NCBI GenBank assembly: GCA_014729705.1
Contig: WJJK01000151.1
Span: forward strand, 1 to 13,731
DNA: 13,731 bases
Origin: Candidatus Altarchaeales archaeon
GTDB taxonomy: Archaea > Altiarchaeota > Altiarchaeia > IMC4 > SCGC-AAA252-I15
Direction: 5' to 3'
This document shows positions 1 to 6,155 of this stretch, one piece after another. The notes beneath the pieces are model-generated. The model had not been told where the DNA came from. It saw nothing but the letters and a program-made list of their open reading frames with translations, and did no database searches. Position 1 is the stretch's first letter. Each line of letters opens with the position of its first letter. A program made the translations under genes and the position numbers.

Positions 1-899
1 TCAAGCTCACTGTCGTACCCGAACTCGATCTTCGAGGGTTTCACACCAGCACCGTTGATGAGGTACTCCAAGAACTCGATGTTGAACAGGACGAGGATAC
101 GCTTGAGGCTCTTAACTTCAGGGACAGCCTTGACCATCTCCTTGACCACCCACTCAGGGGTGCCTACTGACTGCCAGTTCTGCTCGATGCCGTCCGCAGC
201 CTTCGAGGCATACTCCAGGAACATCCGACGGCCTTCCTTGGTGCTCAGTATGTGTTTGATCTCCACTCTGTACTCCTTCACTGATTGAGAGAGGCGATCA
301 CGGAACGCCTCGAACGTCTGTACGAACTCGTCTTCCTCTTCCTGTCGATACTTGCTGCTACGGTTGGATATTTTCTTGCGCAGCTTCTTCACGAAAGAAG
401 TGACATCCACCCACTCATCGAGAGCTTCGAGGTAGACCCATATGCCTCTCCACTTCTGGGGGAGCTTGCCCAATTGCAATGCATCCCCGATAGCCAGATT
501 GATGTTGGCAGAGAAGGTCCACAGGAGTTTGTGACACGATGAGGTTTGAAGCTCCACAAAATAGAGCTTCCGATTCAGGAATTGTGTAAGCCTGAAATCA
601 TCCCCATGCTTGTTATGGAGATCCCGCAAAACACGCACCGCGAACTGACCATGCCCCGCACACAGATCCATCACCCTCTTGCCCTGAGTAAGACCCCCCT
701 CAGGTATAGTACCTATCATAGCGTCCGCTATATGGGGAGGCGTAAATACCTCAGCGTAGTCCCTAGACTTGTCCTTGTCCGTACGGAAGGAAAGCCCGTC
801 ACTCTTCTTAGACGGAAAAACAGAGAGGTCTCCGACCAAGCCTGTGACAACCTTGAACCTACGCTCAATGACCTCCAGCTTTTCGCTAGGAGAGCACAT
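1..899 (-). CDS. DNA methyltransferase-like protein, N6-adenine type (3' end outside the window)
   Basis: This frame is open from an ATG at 899 to the window edge (299 codons, no stop). A strong ribosome site (TAGGAGG, 6 bases upstream) decides the start. Residues 49-54 read AEVFTP and residues 78-86 read DLCAGHGQF. This pair is typical of N6-adenine methyltransferases of the type I/Eco57I kind: the FTP region followed by the SAM-binding motif I. Acidic positions follow in FVELQ (114-118) and IGDAL (137-141). The catalytic NPPY/F motif is not seen where expected; that place reads WRGIWVYLEALDEW (150-163). A second, similar start appears at 247-276 (TPEWVVKEMV, then ILVLFNIEF), suggesting a second domain that may carry the catalytic motif beyond the window. 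Inference: the protein modifies phage DNA, or the first domain is a non-catalytic copy. It has its own promoter, unlike most neighbours. No plus-strand frame here looks real. Confidence 0.72.
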   Translation of the reverse strand, partial: MCSPSEKLEVIERRFKVVTGLVGDLSVFPSKKSDGLSFRTDKDKSRDYAEVFTPPHIADAMIGTIPEGGLTQGKRVMDLCAGHGQFAVRVLRDLHNKHGDDFRLTQFLNRKLYFVELQTSSCHKLLWTFSANINLAIGDALQLGKLPQKWRGIWVYLEALDEWVDVTSFVKKLRKKISNRSSKYRQEEEDEFVQTFEAFRDRLSQSVKEYRVEIKHILSTKEGRRMFLEYASKAADGIEQNWQSVGTPEWVVKEMVKAVPEVKSLKRILVLFNIEFLEYLINGAGVKPSKIEFGYDSEL

Positions 900-916
900 A
901 GAACCTCCTATAGTTA

Positions 917-933
917 TTTTGTAATATACAAAA
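917..933. promoter_or_regulatory. candidate operator: 17-bp palindrome over the -10 box
   Basis: TTTTGTAATATACAAAA is a perfect inverted repeat with 7-bp arms and a 3-bp centre, and it covers the -10 box of the promoter at 923-951. Its size and position suit a repressor dimer that blocks RNA polymerase. The helix-turn-helix protein encoded immediately upstream (948-1244) is the obvious candidate ligand, but this is inference. The 14-bp palindrome at 5194-5207 has a different sequence. Confidence 0.5.
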
Positions 934-951
934 ATAAAACGAGTTTGTCAA
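923..951 (-). promoter_or_regulatory. sigma70-type promoter for the methyltransferase-like gene
   Basis: On the minus strand TTGACA (951-946) is followed by a 17-base spacer and TATATT (928-923), close to the sigma70 consensus. The predicted start is near 916, leaving a leader of about 17 bases with the ribosome site TAGGAGG before the ATG at 899. The -35 box overlaps the stop codon of the upstream regulator gene. The -10 region GTATATTAC is shared with the elements at 5190-5205 and 9518-9533. Confidence 0.72.
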
Positions 952-1244
952 CAGTTATCTTCGCCGCGCCGCTGCATCTGTACAGCAACAGCATTAAGAG
1001 CCTCCAACTGAGAGACAGACAAACCTGAAAGATTGCGGATCAAACGAGTCTTTACAGGGGGCTCACCAGCGATATCCTCGTACGAACAACCAAGTACCCC
1101 CGCAAGCCTATGCCACGTCTCCTCAGTAGCCCCTCTCCCACTAGACTCAAGCTGTGAGACACATGCCTGACTGACATTCGATTGCTGAGCAAGCTGCACC
1201 TGTGTTAGGCCTACACGCTTCCTCGCTTCACGTAGAGCGCTCAT
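948..1244 (-). CDS. XRE (Cro/C1)-family helix-turn-helix regulator
   Basis: This is a 98-residue DNA-binding protein. The N-terminal two thirds is a typical HTH_3 domain: LREARKRVGLTQVQLAQQ (residues 4-21), then the recognition-helix region NVSQACVSQLESSGRG (23-38) and a third-helix region ending in LGCSYEDI. The C-terminal part, about 35 residues (SGLSVSQLEALNAVAVQMQ), is likely helical and could serve dimerisation. I chose the ATG at 1244, which follows GGGGGAG closely. A GTG four codons earlier (1256), just after the upstream stop, is possible but has no ribosome site. It sits between the metallophosphoesterase and methyltransferase-like genes, and the latter's -35 box overlaps its stop codon. 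It probably controls that promoter through the palindrome at 917-933. Its targets are inferred only. Confidence 0.85.
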   Translation of the reverse strand: MSALREARKRVGLTQVQLAQQSNVSQACVSQLESSGRGATEETWHRLAGVLGCSYEDIAGEPPVKTRLIRNLSGLSVSQLEALNAVAVQMQRRGEDNC

Positions 1245-1256
1245 AGTCTCCCCCAC

Positions 1257-1832
1257 TCAGTTCCGGTACTCAAGGATGTCGTCCGACTCTCCTCGTTTCT
1301 TACGAGTGTCCCACGAGTTCACAAGAGACTTAAGAGCAACTGGTCTGTAGTGGGTAAGCTCCGGTGCTAGTAAGATGTGCCTGTGCGTAACTACGGGAGC
1401 CAGTGCATCCCGGTTACGCCAGTTAGAGTTGTGGAAATGCCCGTGGATGCAGAGCATCTTCTTAACCGATATCGGGCGCGGCATGTGGGAGAAAAAAAGT
1501 ACATGTCCATACAAACGCATCGTGAAAGTTGTCCCAACAAAATCCCACCCACGATCAAGATACCATGAAGCGCTACGCCTGTCATGATTACCAAGTATGA
1601 GCCATTTCCTCTGAGCCGGGACATGCTCGATGATCCACCGATGCCACATATCATCATCCCCAAAAGCTACATCCCCTAAACAGATGAAAGTATCTGTATC
1701 AAGGATGTCTTTTTGAAGACCCTTCATGAGGCGCTTTTCGTGATCTTCTGGACGCGATGCCCAATCCACGATACCCTTACCTTCTTTACCTGTGTGAGAA
1801 AAGTGTGGATCAGATAGAAGCATGTATCTCAT
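1257..1832 (-). CDS. calcineurin-like metallophosphoesterase
   Basis: This 191-residue protein carries the full set of binuclear-metal motifs of the family in order: D8-x-H10 (SDPHFSH), GD at 53-54 (LGDVAFGD), GNHD at 81-84, SH at 115-116, and HGHFH at 130-134. The catalytic core is therefore intact. The length fits single-domain phage-type phosphoesterases. The C-terminal segment (HYRPVALKSLVNSW) resembles the strand and helix that close the fold in such proteins. Substrate cannot be told from sequence; phosphodiesters such as cyclic or linear nucleotides or nucleic-acid ends are possible. The ATG at 1832 lies downstream of GGAGGGGGAG. A second in-frame ATG lies three codons later. The regulator gene begins directly after its stop, so the two are probably co-transcribed. 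It has no LPLY tail. Confidence 0.9.
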   Translation of the reverse strand: MRYMLLSDPHFSHTGKEGKGIVDWASRPEDHEKRLMKGLQKDILDTDTFICLGDVAFGDDDMWHRWIIEHVPAQRKWLILGNHDRRSASWYLDRGWDFVGTTFTMRLYGHVLFFSHMPRPISVKKMLCIHGHFHNSNWRNRDALAPVVTHRHILLAPELTHYRPVALKSLVNSWDTRKKRGESDDILEYRN

Positions 1833-1908
1833 CAGTGTCTCCCCCTCCGGAGATTATTCGTGATAGTTCTGGTGCATACCGAGGATACCCAAGACACATA
1901 GGCGTGTT

Positions 1909-2286
1909 CTACCTCTTAAGGAAATACTCGATGTTAGGACATATGTCCAATTGATCTTGTGGGATCTGAAGGTCGCCTGAGATTATGGCAGGAAGTATCC
2001 TACCTACATAGGGGTAGCCTATGTAGAGAGGGAGGTCTTCCCACGGGATCTTCTTGTACACATACGGTGTGTAATCATAACTACCCGCGGGATAGAGACG
2101 TAACTTATCCGGCACGCCTGCATTAGTATCATTAGCTGCTATAGTGTAAGCCGACAAACATCCAAAGGACTCATTAAAAGGCATAGCGACCAGAAAAAGA
2201 GTTTTCGTACAAAAAAGATGTTCGGGGCCATCTACAAATAACCATGTATCACCGACACGCATATCACGGAGAGGGTGTTGGGACAT
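1909..2286 (-). CDS. LPLY-tail family protein, class A, with C-terminal extension
   Basis: This is a 125-residue protein of unknown function. The first 80 residues look beta-rich, with alternating hydrophobic stretches (GDTWLFVDG, KTLFLVAMP) and a TPYVYKKI strand leading into the tail. The tail is at residues 82-101 (WEDLPLYIGYPYVGRILPAI). Unlike most relatives, about 24 further residues follow the tail (GDLQIPQDQLDICPNIEYFL), so the module is not strictly terminal here. The start is set by AAGGAGG five bases before the ATG. It lies between the GNAT and metallophosphoesterase genes and is the last member of the family in transcription order. The function is unknown; membership rests on the tail and its upstream layout. 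Confidence 0.85.
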   Translation of the reverse strand: MSQHPLRDMRVGDTWLFVDGPEHLFCTKTLFLVAMPFNESFGCLSAYTIAANDTNAGVPDKLRLYPAGSYDYTPYVYKKIPWEDLPLYIGYPYVGRILPAIISGDLQIPQDQLDICPNIEYFLKR

Positions 2287-2358
2287 GTATGCCTCCTTCT
2301 AGGATACCTCTGAAGTACTCACTCTGATACGGCATCCCCTTTATGGTGGTGTGCTAAC

Positions 2359-2706
2359 CTAAGGCCTCCAAACATAGACCCTATCATGCTCGGCATCCTC
2401 AGCCGAAAATCCATTACGTATATAAAACTGACGCTGTTTGCTCTGATCCATGTCGTATCCGCCAGGGCTGACGACAAGACGCCGACAACCTCCCTTGACA
2501 ACTTCAGCCTTCAGGCGAGTAATAAGCTCAGTACCTATGCCCTGCCCGCGGACATCCTTCGGATCAACCAAAACCCGACATACCCACCACCAGTCTTCCC
2601 CCATCTGGTCTGCGGATGCTGTACCACGCTCACGTAAGCTATCACCTCTCCAGATGATAGTGACGTGTCCTTCATAAGAAATTACATCGTAGGTACCATG
2701 AGACAT
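2359..2706 (-). CDS. GNAT-family N-acetyltransferase
   Basis: This 115-residue protein has the acetyl-CoA-binding signature of GNAT enzymes: VLVDPKDVRGQGIGTELITRL at about 46-66, with RGQGIG (53-58) matching the Q/R-x-x-G-x-G/A loop. A beta4-like strand RLVVSP follows, and the C-terminal FYIRNGF (94-100) is the usual segment near the end of the fold. It is short for the family but contains the core. The acceptor substrate cannot be predicted; a metabolite, antibiotic or protein are all possible. A GAGGAG sequence lies 13 bases before the ATG, longer than ideal. A hairpin terminator (2765-2798) lies just upstream, so the gene may depend on read-through or on a promoter I could not identify. 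It has no LPLY tail in frame, although a tail-like relic lies directly after its stop. Confidence 0.85.
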   Translation of the reverse strand: MSHGTYDVISYEGHVTIIWRGDSLRERGTASADQMGEDWWWVCRVLVDPKDVRGQGIGTELITRLKAEVVKGGCRRLVVSPGGYDMDQSKQRQFYIRNGFSAEDAEHDRVYVWRP

Positions 2707-2764
2707 AGTATGATCTTCACTCCTCGGTTACCGCGGTTAATCAAACACAAGCCCCGAACAAACA

Positions 2765-2798
2765 TAGGGCATAGACACGTACACGCATCTATGCCCTA
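2765..2798 (-). terminator. probable intrinsic terminator
   Basis: Arms TAGGGCATAGA and TCTATGCCCTA form a perfect 11-bp stem with a 12-base loop. It begins five bases after the stop codon of the gene at 2804-3334. On the minus strand the stem is followed by TGTTTGTTC, a T-rich but interrupted tract, so termination may be partial. Confidence 0.6.
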
Positions 2799-2803
2799 GC
2801 TAT

Positions 2804-3334
2804 CTACCTTGTCAGGATACGAGAGGCCTTTTCCTTACGGAGGAAATCAGAGCGACGAAAAACCAACGTATCATCTACCCGCACAGAAGCCACCTGATCC
2901 AGCACGCTTACTCCAGGAGCCCCAAGCATAAATGTGGGTCGGTAGACGCGTTTCACCTTTCTACGCTTTCCCTTCCCCTTTCTGCGGGTGACATAATAAC
3001 AACTCTCACGCACTTCGCCCTTACTGTTGATTTCCTGGTACTCCACCGTGTTGCCCTTGCATTTCCGTACGATGATCTTTTTCCCTCGCATACCCCAGTT
3101 GACGGGGTGCTTAAGGCCTATGATAGCCCCGGGGCACAGGCTATCACGTATGAGCTTTCTAGCTCTCCTCTCAATTTTTTTCATCCTCTTACTGCACTCA
3201 CCGTGAGTCTGCTGAGCAAGCTCGAACAGTTCATCGTACGACATATCTTTCAAATCTTCAGAAAATCCTTTAGGCATAAAATCATCCTTTGTTAAAGTAC
3301 TAGAGTTACTACTCAGTCTGTCAAGCATACGCAT
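2804..3334 (-). CDS. hypothetical basic protein
   Basis: The function is not recognised. The protein has 176 residues if started at the ATG at 3334 (AGGAGG five bases upstream, overlapping the previous gene by 14 bases), or 157 from the ATG at 3277 (AAAGGA seven bases upstream). Both starts are credible. The middle has a charged helical stretch (MKKIERRARKLIRDS), then a GAIIGLKHPVNWGMRGKKIIV segment and a very basic patch (RRKGKGKRRKVKRVYR). This composition is compatible with nucleic-acid binding, but no known fold is evident. It has no LPLY tail and no Cys pairs, so it stands apart from the surrounding family although it sits inside the same gene run. A hairpin terminator follows its stop. 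Confidence 0.7.
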   Translation of the reverse strand: MRMLDRLSSNSSTLTKDDFMPKGFSEDLKDMSYDELFELAQQTHGECSKRMKKIERRARKLIRDSLCPGAIIGLKHPVNWGMRGKKIIVRKCKGNTVEYQEINSKGEVRESCYYVTRRKGKGKRRKVKRVYRPTFMLGAPGVSVLDQVASVRVDDTLVFRRSDFLRKEKASRILTR

Positions 3335-3713
3335 TGCTTCCTCCTAACGAGGACAGCCACTCGTGATACTGCGGCGTTTGAAAAGACCACCCGATGAACA
3401 GAGGTAGGTCTGTCTCAAGTATCTCCTCGATAGAACCACCACACTCAAGGATAATCTGCGGTCGATAAATCTTCGCGAAGCCGCCCTTTTTAGCGATCGT
3501 CGTTACGATGTGGTTGGCGATCTTAGCCCTTCCAGAGCACAGGAGCAGACACTTAACGGTGTAGCCCTCAAAGTACAAAGGCTCAACGATGTCGTTCACG
3601 TTTGATCCTTTGGGACGCCTCGTACTCTTGACGTGATAGAGCTTGTGTAGCTCCACAGTAGTGCTGTTGCCCAGGTTTGTGACGTACCTGTGCAGTTTCT
3701 TATGGTAACCCAT
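3321..3713 (-). CDS. LPLY-tail family protein, class A-like
   Basis: This 130-residue unknown protein starts at an ATG preceded by TAGGAG (TAAAC spacer). The N-terminal part is basic (HKKLHRYVTNLGNS, VKSTRRPKG). It is followed by hydrophobic strands (PLYFEGYTVKCLLLCSGRAK, GGFAKIYRPQIILECGG), and the tail is at about 100-121 (ETDLPLFIGWSFQTPQYHEW). The head differs from those of close relatives, with little beyond predicted strands in common. The stop overlaps the start of the next gene by 14 bases, which suggests translational coupling. Confidence 0.82.
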   Translation of the reverse strand: MGYHKKLHRYVTNLGNSTTVELHKLYHVKSTRRPKGSNVNDIVEPLYFEGYTVKCLLLCSGRAKIANHIVTTIAKKGGFAKIYRPQIILECGGSIEEILETDLPLFIGWSFQTPQYHEWLSSLGGSNAYA

Positions 3714-3721
3714 GTTTACTC

Positions 3722-4126
3722 CTATAGGCTGAGCGCATTTCCCATACTGTTATTTCGGACACCGAGCACCTTTTCTAGGCGACGTAGGTAATCATTCCAC
3801 ACTCTCCGGAACAACCATCTGTGTCCCATCCAGGCAGGGAGTTCCTCATCGGGAAGCGTGTTAAGAAAACTACCTTCAAGTACACGCAAACAAGCGATGC
3901 AAAGGTGGCCCTTCTTTATGTAGGGATACAGAGAGCGCTTTCCCCTTTTGAACGTATACACTTGACGCTGACAGCGGTGCGTAGGGAATTTTTCTTTATC
4001 GATCCATGAAGTGTCAAGGTCATCAACCTCTATCCCAACACATGTACCTTCACGGATGCGGGACAGTGTCTCCATTCTGGCTATCAGAGTGAGAGCCGAG
4101 GGTCCGTATCTTTTTCTACGCTTCAT
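3722..4126 (-). CDS. LPLY-tail family protein, class B (zinc-ribbon-like)
   Basis: This 134-residue protein is a close paralogue of the one at 5739-6155. Candidate metal ligands are C29, C52 (in THRC), C76 and C79 (LCIACL). The loop between them (VYTFKRGKRSLYPYIKKGH) is identical in the two copies. The tail begins about 12 residues after the last Cys: EELPAWMGHRWLFRRVW. Spacing from the Cys pair to the tail matches that in the proteins at 5739, 11030 and 12859. I chose the ATG at 4126 (AAAGGAG five bases upstream) because it aligns with the start of the paralogue. The ATG at 4147, with AAGGAG, would add seven residues. The C-terminus runs about 20 residues past the tail. The biochemical role is unknown; zinc binding is inferred. 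Confidence 0.83.
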   Translation of the reverse strand: MKRRKRYGPSALTLIARMETLSRIREGTCVGIEVDDLDTSWIDKEKFPTHRCQRQVYTFKRGKRSLYPYIKKGHLCIACLRVLEGSFLNTLPDEELPAWMGHRWLFRRVWNDYLRRLEKVLGVRNNSMGNALSL

Positions 4127-4149
4127 GTCCACTCCTTTACGAACCATGA

Positions 4150-4770
4150 CTACTCCTTCCCGAGACGCTCCGCTATCACATCGTCGAAGCCCAGACCCAA
4201 CAGAGTAGGAAGTTCCTCTAGAGGAGCGGTACGTACATGCTGAAGTAACTTCCACTCATGCCGCTCCAGCTCTACGCCCTTCCAGGTCATGCTTTCCTCA
4301 ACATCCTCTGCCGTAACCTTACCAGAGCATATCAGCCGGTCGATCATCTCAACGAAGGTCATCTCAACGAAGGTATGCGGCGAGCACCCGTGAACTCCTC
4401 CGGGCAGAGCACGTAGACACGCTCTTAACCCAGGGTTATCCATATCAGGGACACACAGGCTTAAGAAGTCCGTTACGAACTGGCATGCAAGTTCGTTACC
4501 TTGGCGTACAGTGCCGTCGTCAAGCAGGAACTCTACCATGGTGAAGTCTCCGTACCTGAATGGCTTGCTGATTATCGTCTCACGCTTCCGTGCAAAGAAT
4601 TTCGTGCCCATGAGACTTTCACGCTCGTACAGCCACACCGTCTTGACGAACCTCTCTCCCTTATGAAATGCCGCGGAAGACATCCAGTCTGATTTCCGTC
4701 CATCTTTGAACGGATTTTGAAAGACGTCCGTGAGTCTGACAAGCTCTATGGGCAGGCGTTCTGCGGACAT
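4150..4770 (-). CDS. probable LPLY-tail family protein with divergent tail
   Basis: This 206-residue unknown protein starts with ATG after AAGGAG (ATACC spacer). The middle resembles a folded alpha/beta region (FRYGDFTMVEFLLDDGTV, then a helical stretch through FVTDFLSLC). The end reads APLEELPTLLGLGFDDVIAE, a weak form of the tail: the [ED]-E-L-P and L-G positions are kept, while the aromatic residues are lost. Its place within the run of family genes supports membership, but this is the least certain one. A perfect 15-bp tandem duplication (4344-4373) repeats five residues, giving TFVEMTFVEM. Confidence 0.75.
   Translation of the reverse strand: MSAERLPIELVRLTDVFQNPFKDGRKSDWMSSAAFHKGERFVKTVWLYERESLMGTKFFARKRETIISKPFRYGDFTMVEFLLDDGTVRQGNELACQFVTDFLSLCVPDMDNPGLRACLRALPGGVHGCSPHTFVEMTFVEMIDRLICSGKVTAEDVEESMTWKGVELERHEWKLLQHVRTAPLEELPTLLGLGFDDVIAERLGKE
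4344..4373 (-). repeat. 15-bp perfect tandem duplication inside a coding region
   Basis: TCATCTCAACGAAGG (plus strand) occurs twice without a gap, at 4344-4358 and 4359-4373. The frame is kept and five residues are repeated. The identity of the copies suggests a recent slippage event. Confidence 0.95.
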
Positions 4771-4779
4771 GGTATCTCC

Positions 4780-5169
4780 TTACAGGAAGGTCAAATCAGT
4801 AAGAGCATCTTTCAATCTTTCACAGCAATGTGGGAACCCTGCATAAACAGGAAGGTCTTTAGGATAAACGACGCACCACGCGCACCGCGCTACAGTAGAC
4901 CCCGGATGAAGCTTCGGCCTGCGATTTTGTTCGGTAAGATCATGTGGCATAAGAATCTTATCAAATGTCATCGTCGCGCGCCAAACAGTGTGCGTCCCGG
5001 AGCATACACACTCCCTGGCGTATGCTCCATGGTCGTTCGTCCATGTAGCCGCTACGGGCTCAACTACTATACCCCCGGACCTACGTATAGCCTTAACACG
5101 ACAGAGCAACTCATCCCCATCTCTGAAGGCAGTATGAAGGAAGACTCCGATATGAAAGGGACACGCCAT
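4780..5169 (-). CDS. LPLY-tail family protein, class A
   Basis: This 129-residue protein of unknown function is the first gene after the 5190-5205 promoter element. The ATG is preceded by GAGGAG (ATTTTC spacer). The head is beta-like (GDELLCRVKAIRR, GGIVVEPVAATW), with several Cys (ECVCSG, CAWC at about 95-98). The tail at about 101-124 reads VYPKDLPVYAGFPHCCERL. The CxxC directly before the tail recalls class B, so it may be intermediate between classes. It is probably the promoter-proximal gene of the unit running down to about 2800. Confidence 0.85.
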   Translation of the reverse strand: MACPFHIGVFLHTAFRDGDELLCRVKAIRRSGGIVVEPVAATWTNDHGAYARECVCSGTHTVWRATMTFDKILMPHDLTEQNRRPKLHPGSTVARCAWCVVYPKDLPVYAGFPHCCERLKDALTDLTFL

Positions 5170-5189
5170 GAAAATCTCCTCGTATCACT

Positions 5190-5220
5190 GTAATATACGA
5201 TCGTATAACTGAAAACTAAA
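5190..5220 (-). promoter_or_regulatory. conserved promoter element (TACGATCGTATATTAC)
   Basis: The minus-strand 16-mer TACGATCGTATATTAC (5205-5190) includes a -10-like TATATT (5197-5192) and is identical at 9533-9518. Here it is widened to a 14-bp perfect palindrome TATACGATCGTATA (5194-5207). The -35 region 17 bases upstream (TTTAGT) is poor, so an activator or another sigma factor may be needed. A transcript would start near 5185, about 16 bases before the ATG at 5169. A terminator lies directly upstream, as expected at the start of a transcription unit. Confidence 0.6.
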
Positions 5221-5260
5221 TAAAATAAGCGTCCTCCCCACAGCAAGAGAGGACGCTTAT
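5212..5260 (-). terminator. intrinsic terminator after the secreted-protein gene
   Basis: Perfect 12-bp arms ATAAGCGTCCTC and GAGGACGCTTAT (5225-5236 and 5249-5260) enclose a 12-base loop. On the minus strand they are followed by the T-rich tract TTTATTTAGTTTTC. The hairpin starts six bases after the stop codon of the gene at 5267-5602. Confidence 0.8.
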
Positions 5261-5266
5261 GAAAGT

Positions 5267-5602
5267 CTAGAATTTCTCTACCAACAGCTTAGATGGGCTC
5301 TCTATGCCCTCCAATGGAGCACCTCGACGCGCCATATACTTAAGCCTACTGTACTTCAGGATGATGTCAGCTCGCTCAGACCGATACTGGTACCAAGTAT
5401 ACTGTACGATCCAATCTGACTCAGAACGCGTCTCACTTGTGCGCCTATACATCCAGATACGAGAAAAGAAGTGACCTCTTATCTCTCTGAGGGCATGCCG
5501 CATCTCCCGGTTATACTCGCGCACACGGTCTCGATAAGGAGAACCTCCATACACATCAAAAGTAAGAACACAAAGCACCAACAACAGAATAAACTTCTTC
5601 AT
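5267..5602 (-). CDS. small secreted or periplasmic protein (moron-like cassette)
   Basis: This 111-residue protein begins with a clear signal peptide: MKKFILLLVLCVLTFDVYGG, with two Lys, a hydrophobic core and likely cleavage near YGG-SP. The one Cys in the core is not in a lipobox context. The mature part is charged and helical (RDRVREYNREMRHALREIRG, then an aromatic- and Arg-rich region), with no family recognised. I chose the ATG at 5602 because of AAAGGAG upstream; an earlier ATG at 5653 lacks a ribosome site and would bury the signal peptide. The gene is bounded by an inverted repeat upstream (5646-5693) and a terminator downstream, and it lacks the LPLY tail. This suggests an independently expressed cassette, perhaps acting in the host envelope. 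No clear promoter was found in 5603-5738. Confidence 0.78.
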   Translation of the reverse strand: MKKFILLLVLCVLTFDVYGGSPYRDRVREYNREMRHALREIRGHFFSRIWMYRRTSETRSESDWIVQYTWYQYRSERADIILKYSRLKYMARRGAPLEGIESPSKLLVEKF

Positions 5603-5645
5603 GAAAACTCCTTTAGTTAATGTGGTAGATAAATGCCAATTGATA

Positions 5646-5693
5646 CACGCCATATTATTTGTCTATAGACGGCTAGGCTTATAATATGGCGTG
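5646..5693. repeat. nested inverted repeat between genes
   Basis: Arms CACGCCATATTAT (5646-5658) and ATAATATGGCGTG (5681-5693) are perfect 13-bp inverted repeats around a 22-base spacer. The spacer holds a second perfect palindrome, GTCTATAGAC (5661-5670). No T-run follows on the minus strand, and TATTTTTG follows on the plus strand. It could be a protein-binding site, a recombination scar or an RNA structure. The rest of the 5654-5738 gap holds nothing else I can identify. Confidence 0.8.
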
Positions 5694-5738
5694 CGTATTT
5701 TTGATTTGCGTAGTAGTGTTTGCCTGCTGGTGGGTAAG

Positions 5739-6155
5739 CTAGAAGGTATAGGGATCGCCCATACTCTTAGCTTCAACATCAAGTACCTTTTCTAAGCGAT
5801 GGAGGTAGGTGTACCACACACTGCGAAAGAGCCATATGTGTCCCATCCAAACCGGAAGGTCCCCATCGGGAATCGTGTCTAGAAAGTTTGACTCAAGCAC
5901 GCGTAAACAGGATATACACAGATGGCCCTTCTTTATGTAAGGATAAAGAGAACGCTTTCCTCTTTTGAAAGTATATACCGCAGTCGAGCAACGATGAGTG
6001 GAGAAGTGTCTCATATCCTTAGGAGGCGGATCAAACGCCTCCACATCAGATACGTCTATCCCAGCGCAGTATCCTTTTACCACACGCGACAGGATCTCTC
6101 GGCGGGCTCTCAAACTAAAAGCAGTAGGACGTATCAGCCTCCCCTTATGTATCAA
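5739..6155 (-). CDS. LPLY-tail family protein, class B (zinc-ribbon-like)
   Basis: This 138-residue paralogue of the 3722-4126 product is nearly identical in the middle. Candidate zinc ligands are C30, C56, C80 and C83, with the shared loop VYTFKRGKRSLYPYIKKGH. The tail is DGDLPVWMGHIWLFRSVW, followed by LHRLEKVLDVEAKSMGDP, which also aligns with the paralogue. The start is a TTG at 6155, supported by TAGGAG (ATAAGAA spacer). It overlaps the TGA of the upstream membrane-protein gene in a TTGA junction, which indicates translational coupling. The two copies differ mainly at the N-terminus and around the first Cys, so they are diverged duplicates. Confidence 0.85.
   Translation of the reverse strand: MIHKGRLIRPTAFSLRARREILSRVVKGYCAGIDVSDVEAFDPPPKDMRHFSTHRCSTAVYTFKRGKRSLYPYIKKGHLCISCLRVLESNFLDTIPDGDLPVWMGHIWLFRSVWYTYLHRLEKVLDVEAKSMGDPYTF

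Noticed and set aside
546..1028. A 160-codon plus-strand ORF
   Set aside because: It lies antisense to the methyltransferase-like gene and its promoter. The minus-strand frame has clear family motifs and a strong ribosome site.
1391..1663. A 90-codon minus-strand ORF inside the metallophosphoesterase gene
   Set aside because: It is out of frame with an intact enzyme whose catalytic motifs are all present.
4717..5193. A 158-codon plus-strand ORF
   Set aside because: It is antisense to the tail-protein gene at 4780-5169 and ends over the promoter element. The minus strand carries the conserved tail and ribosome site.
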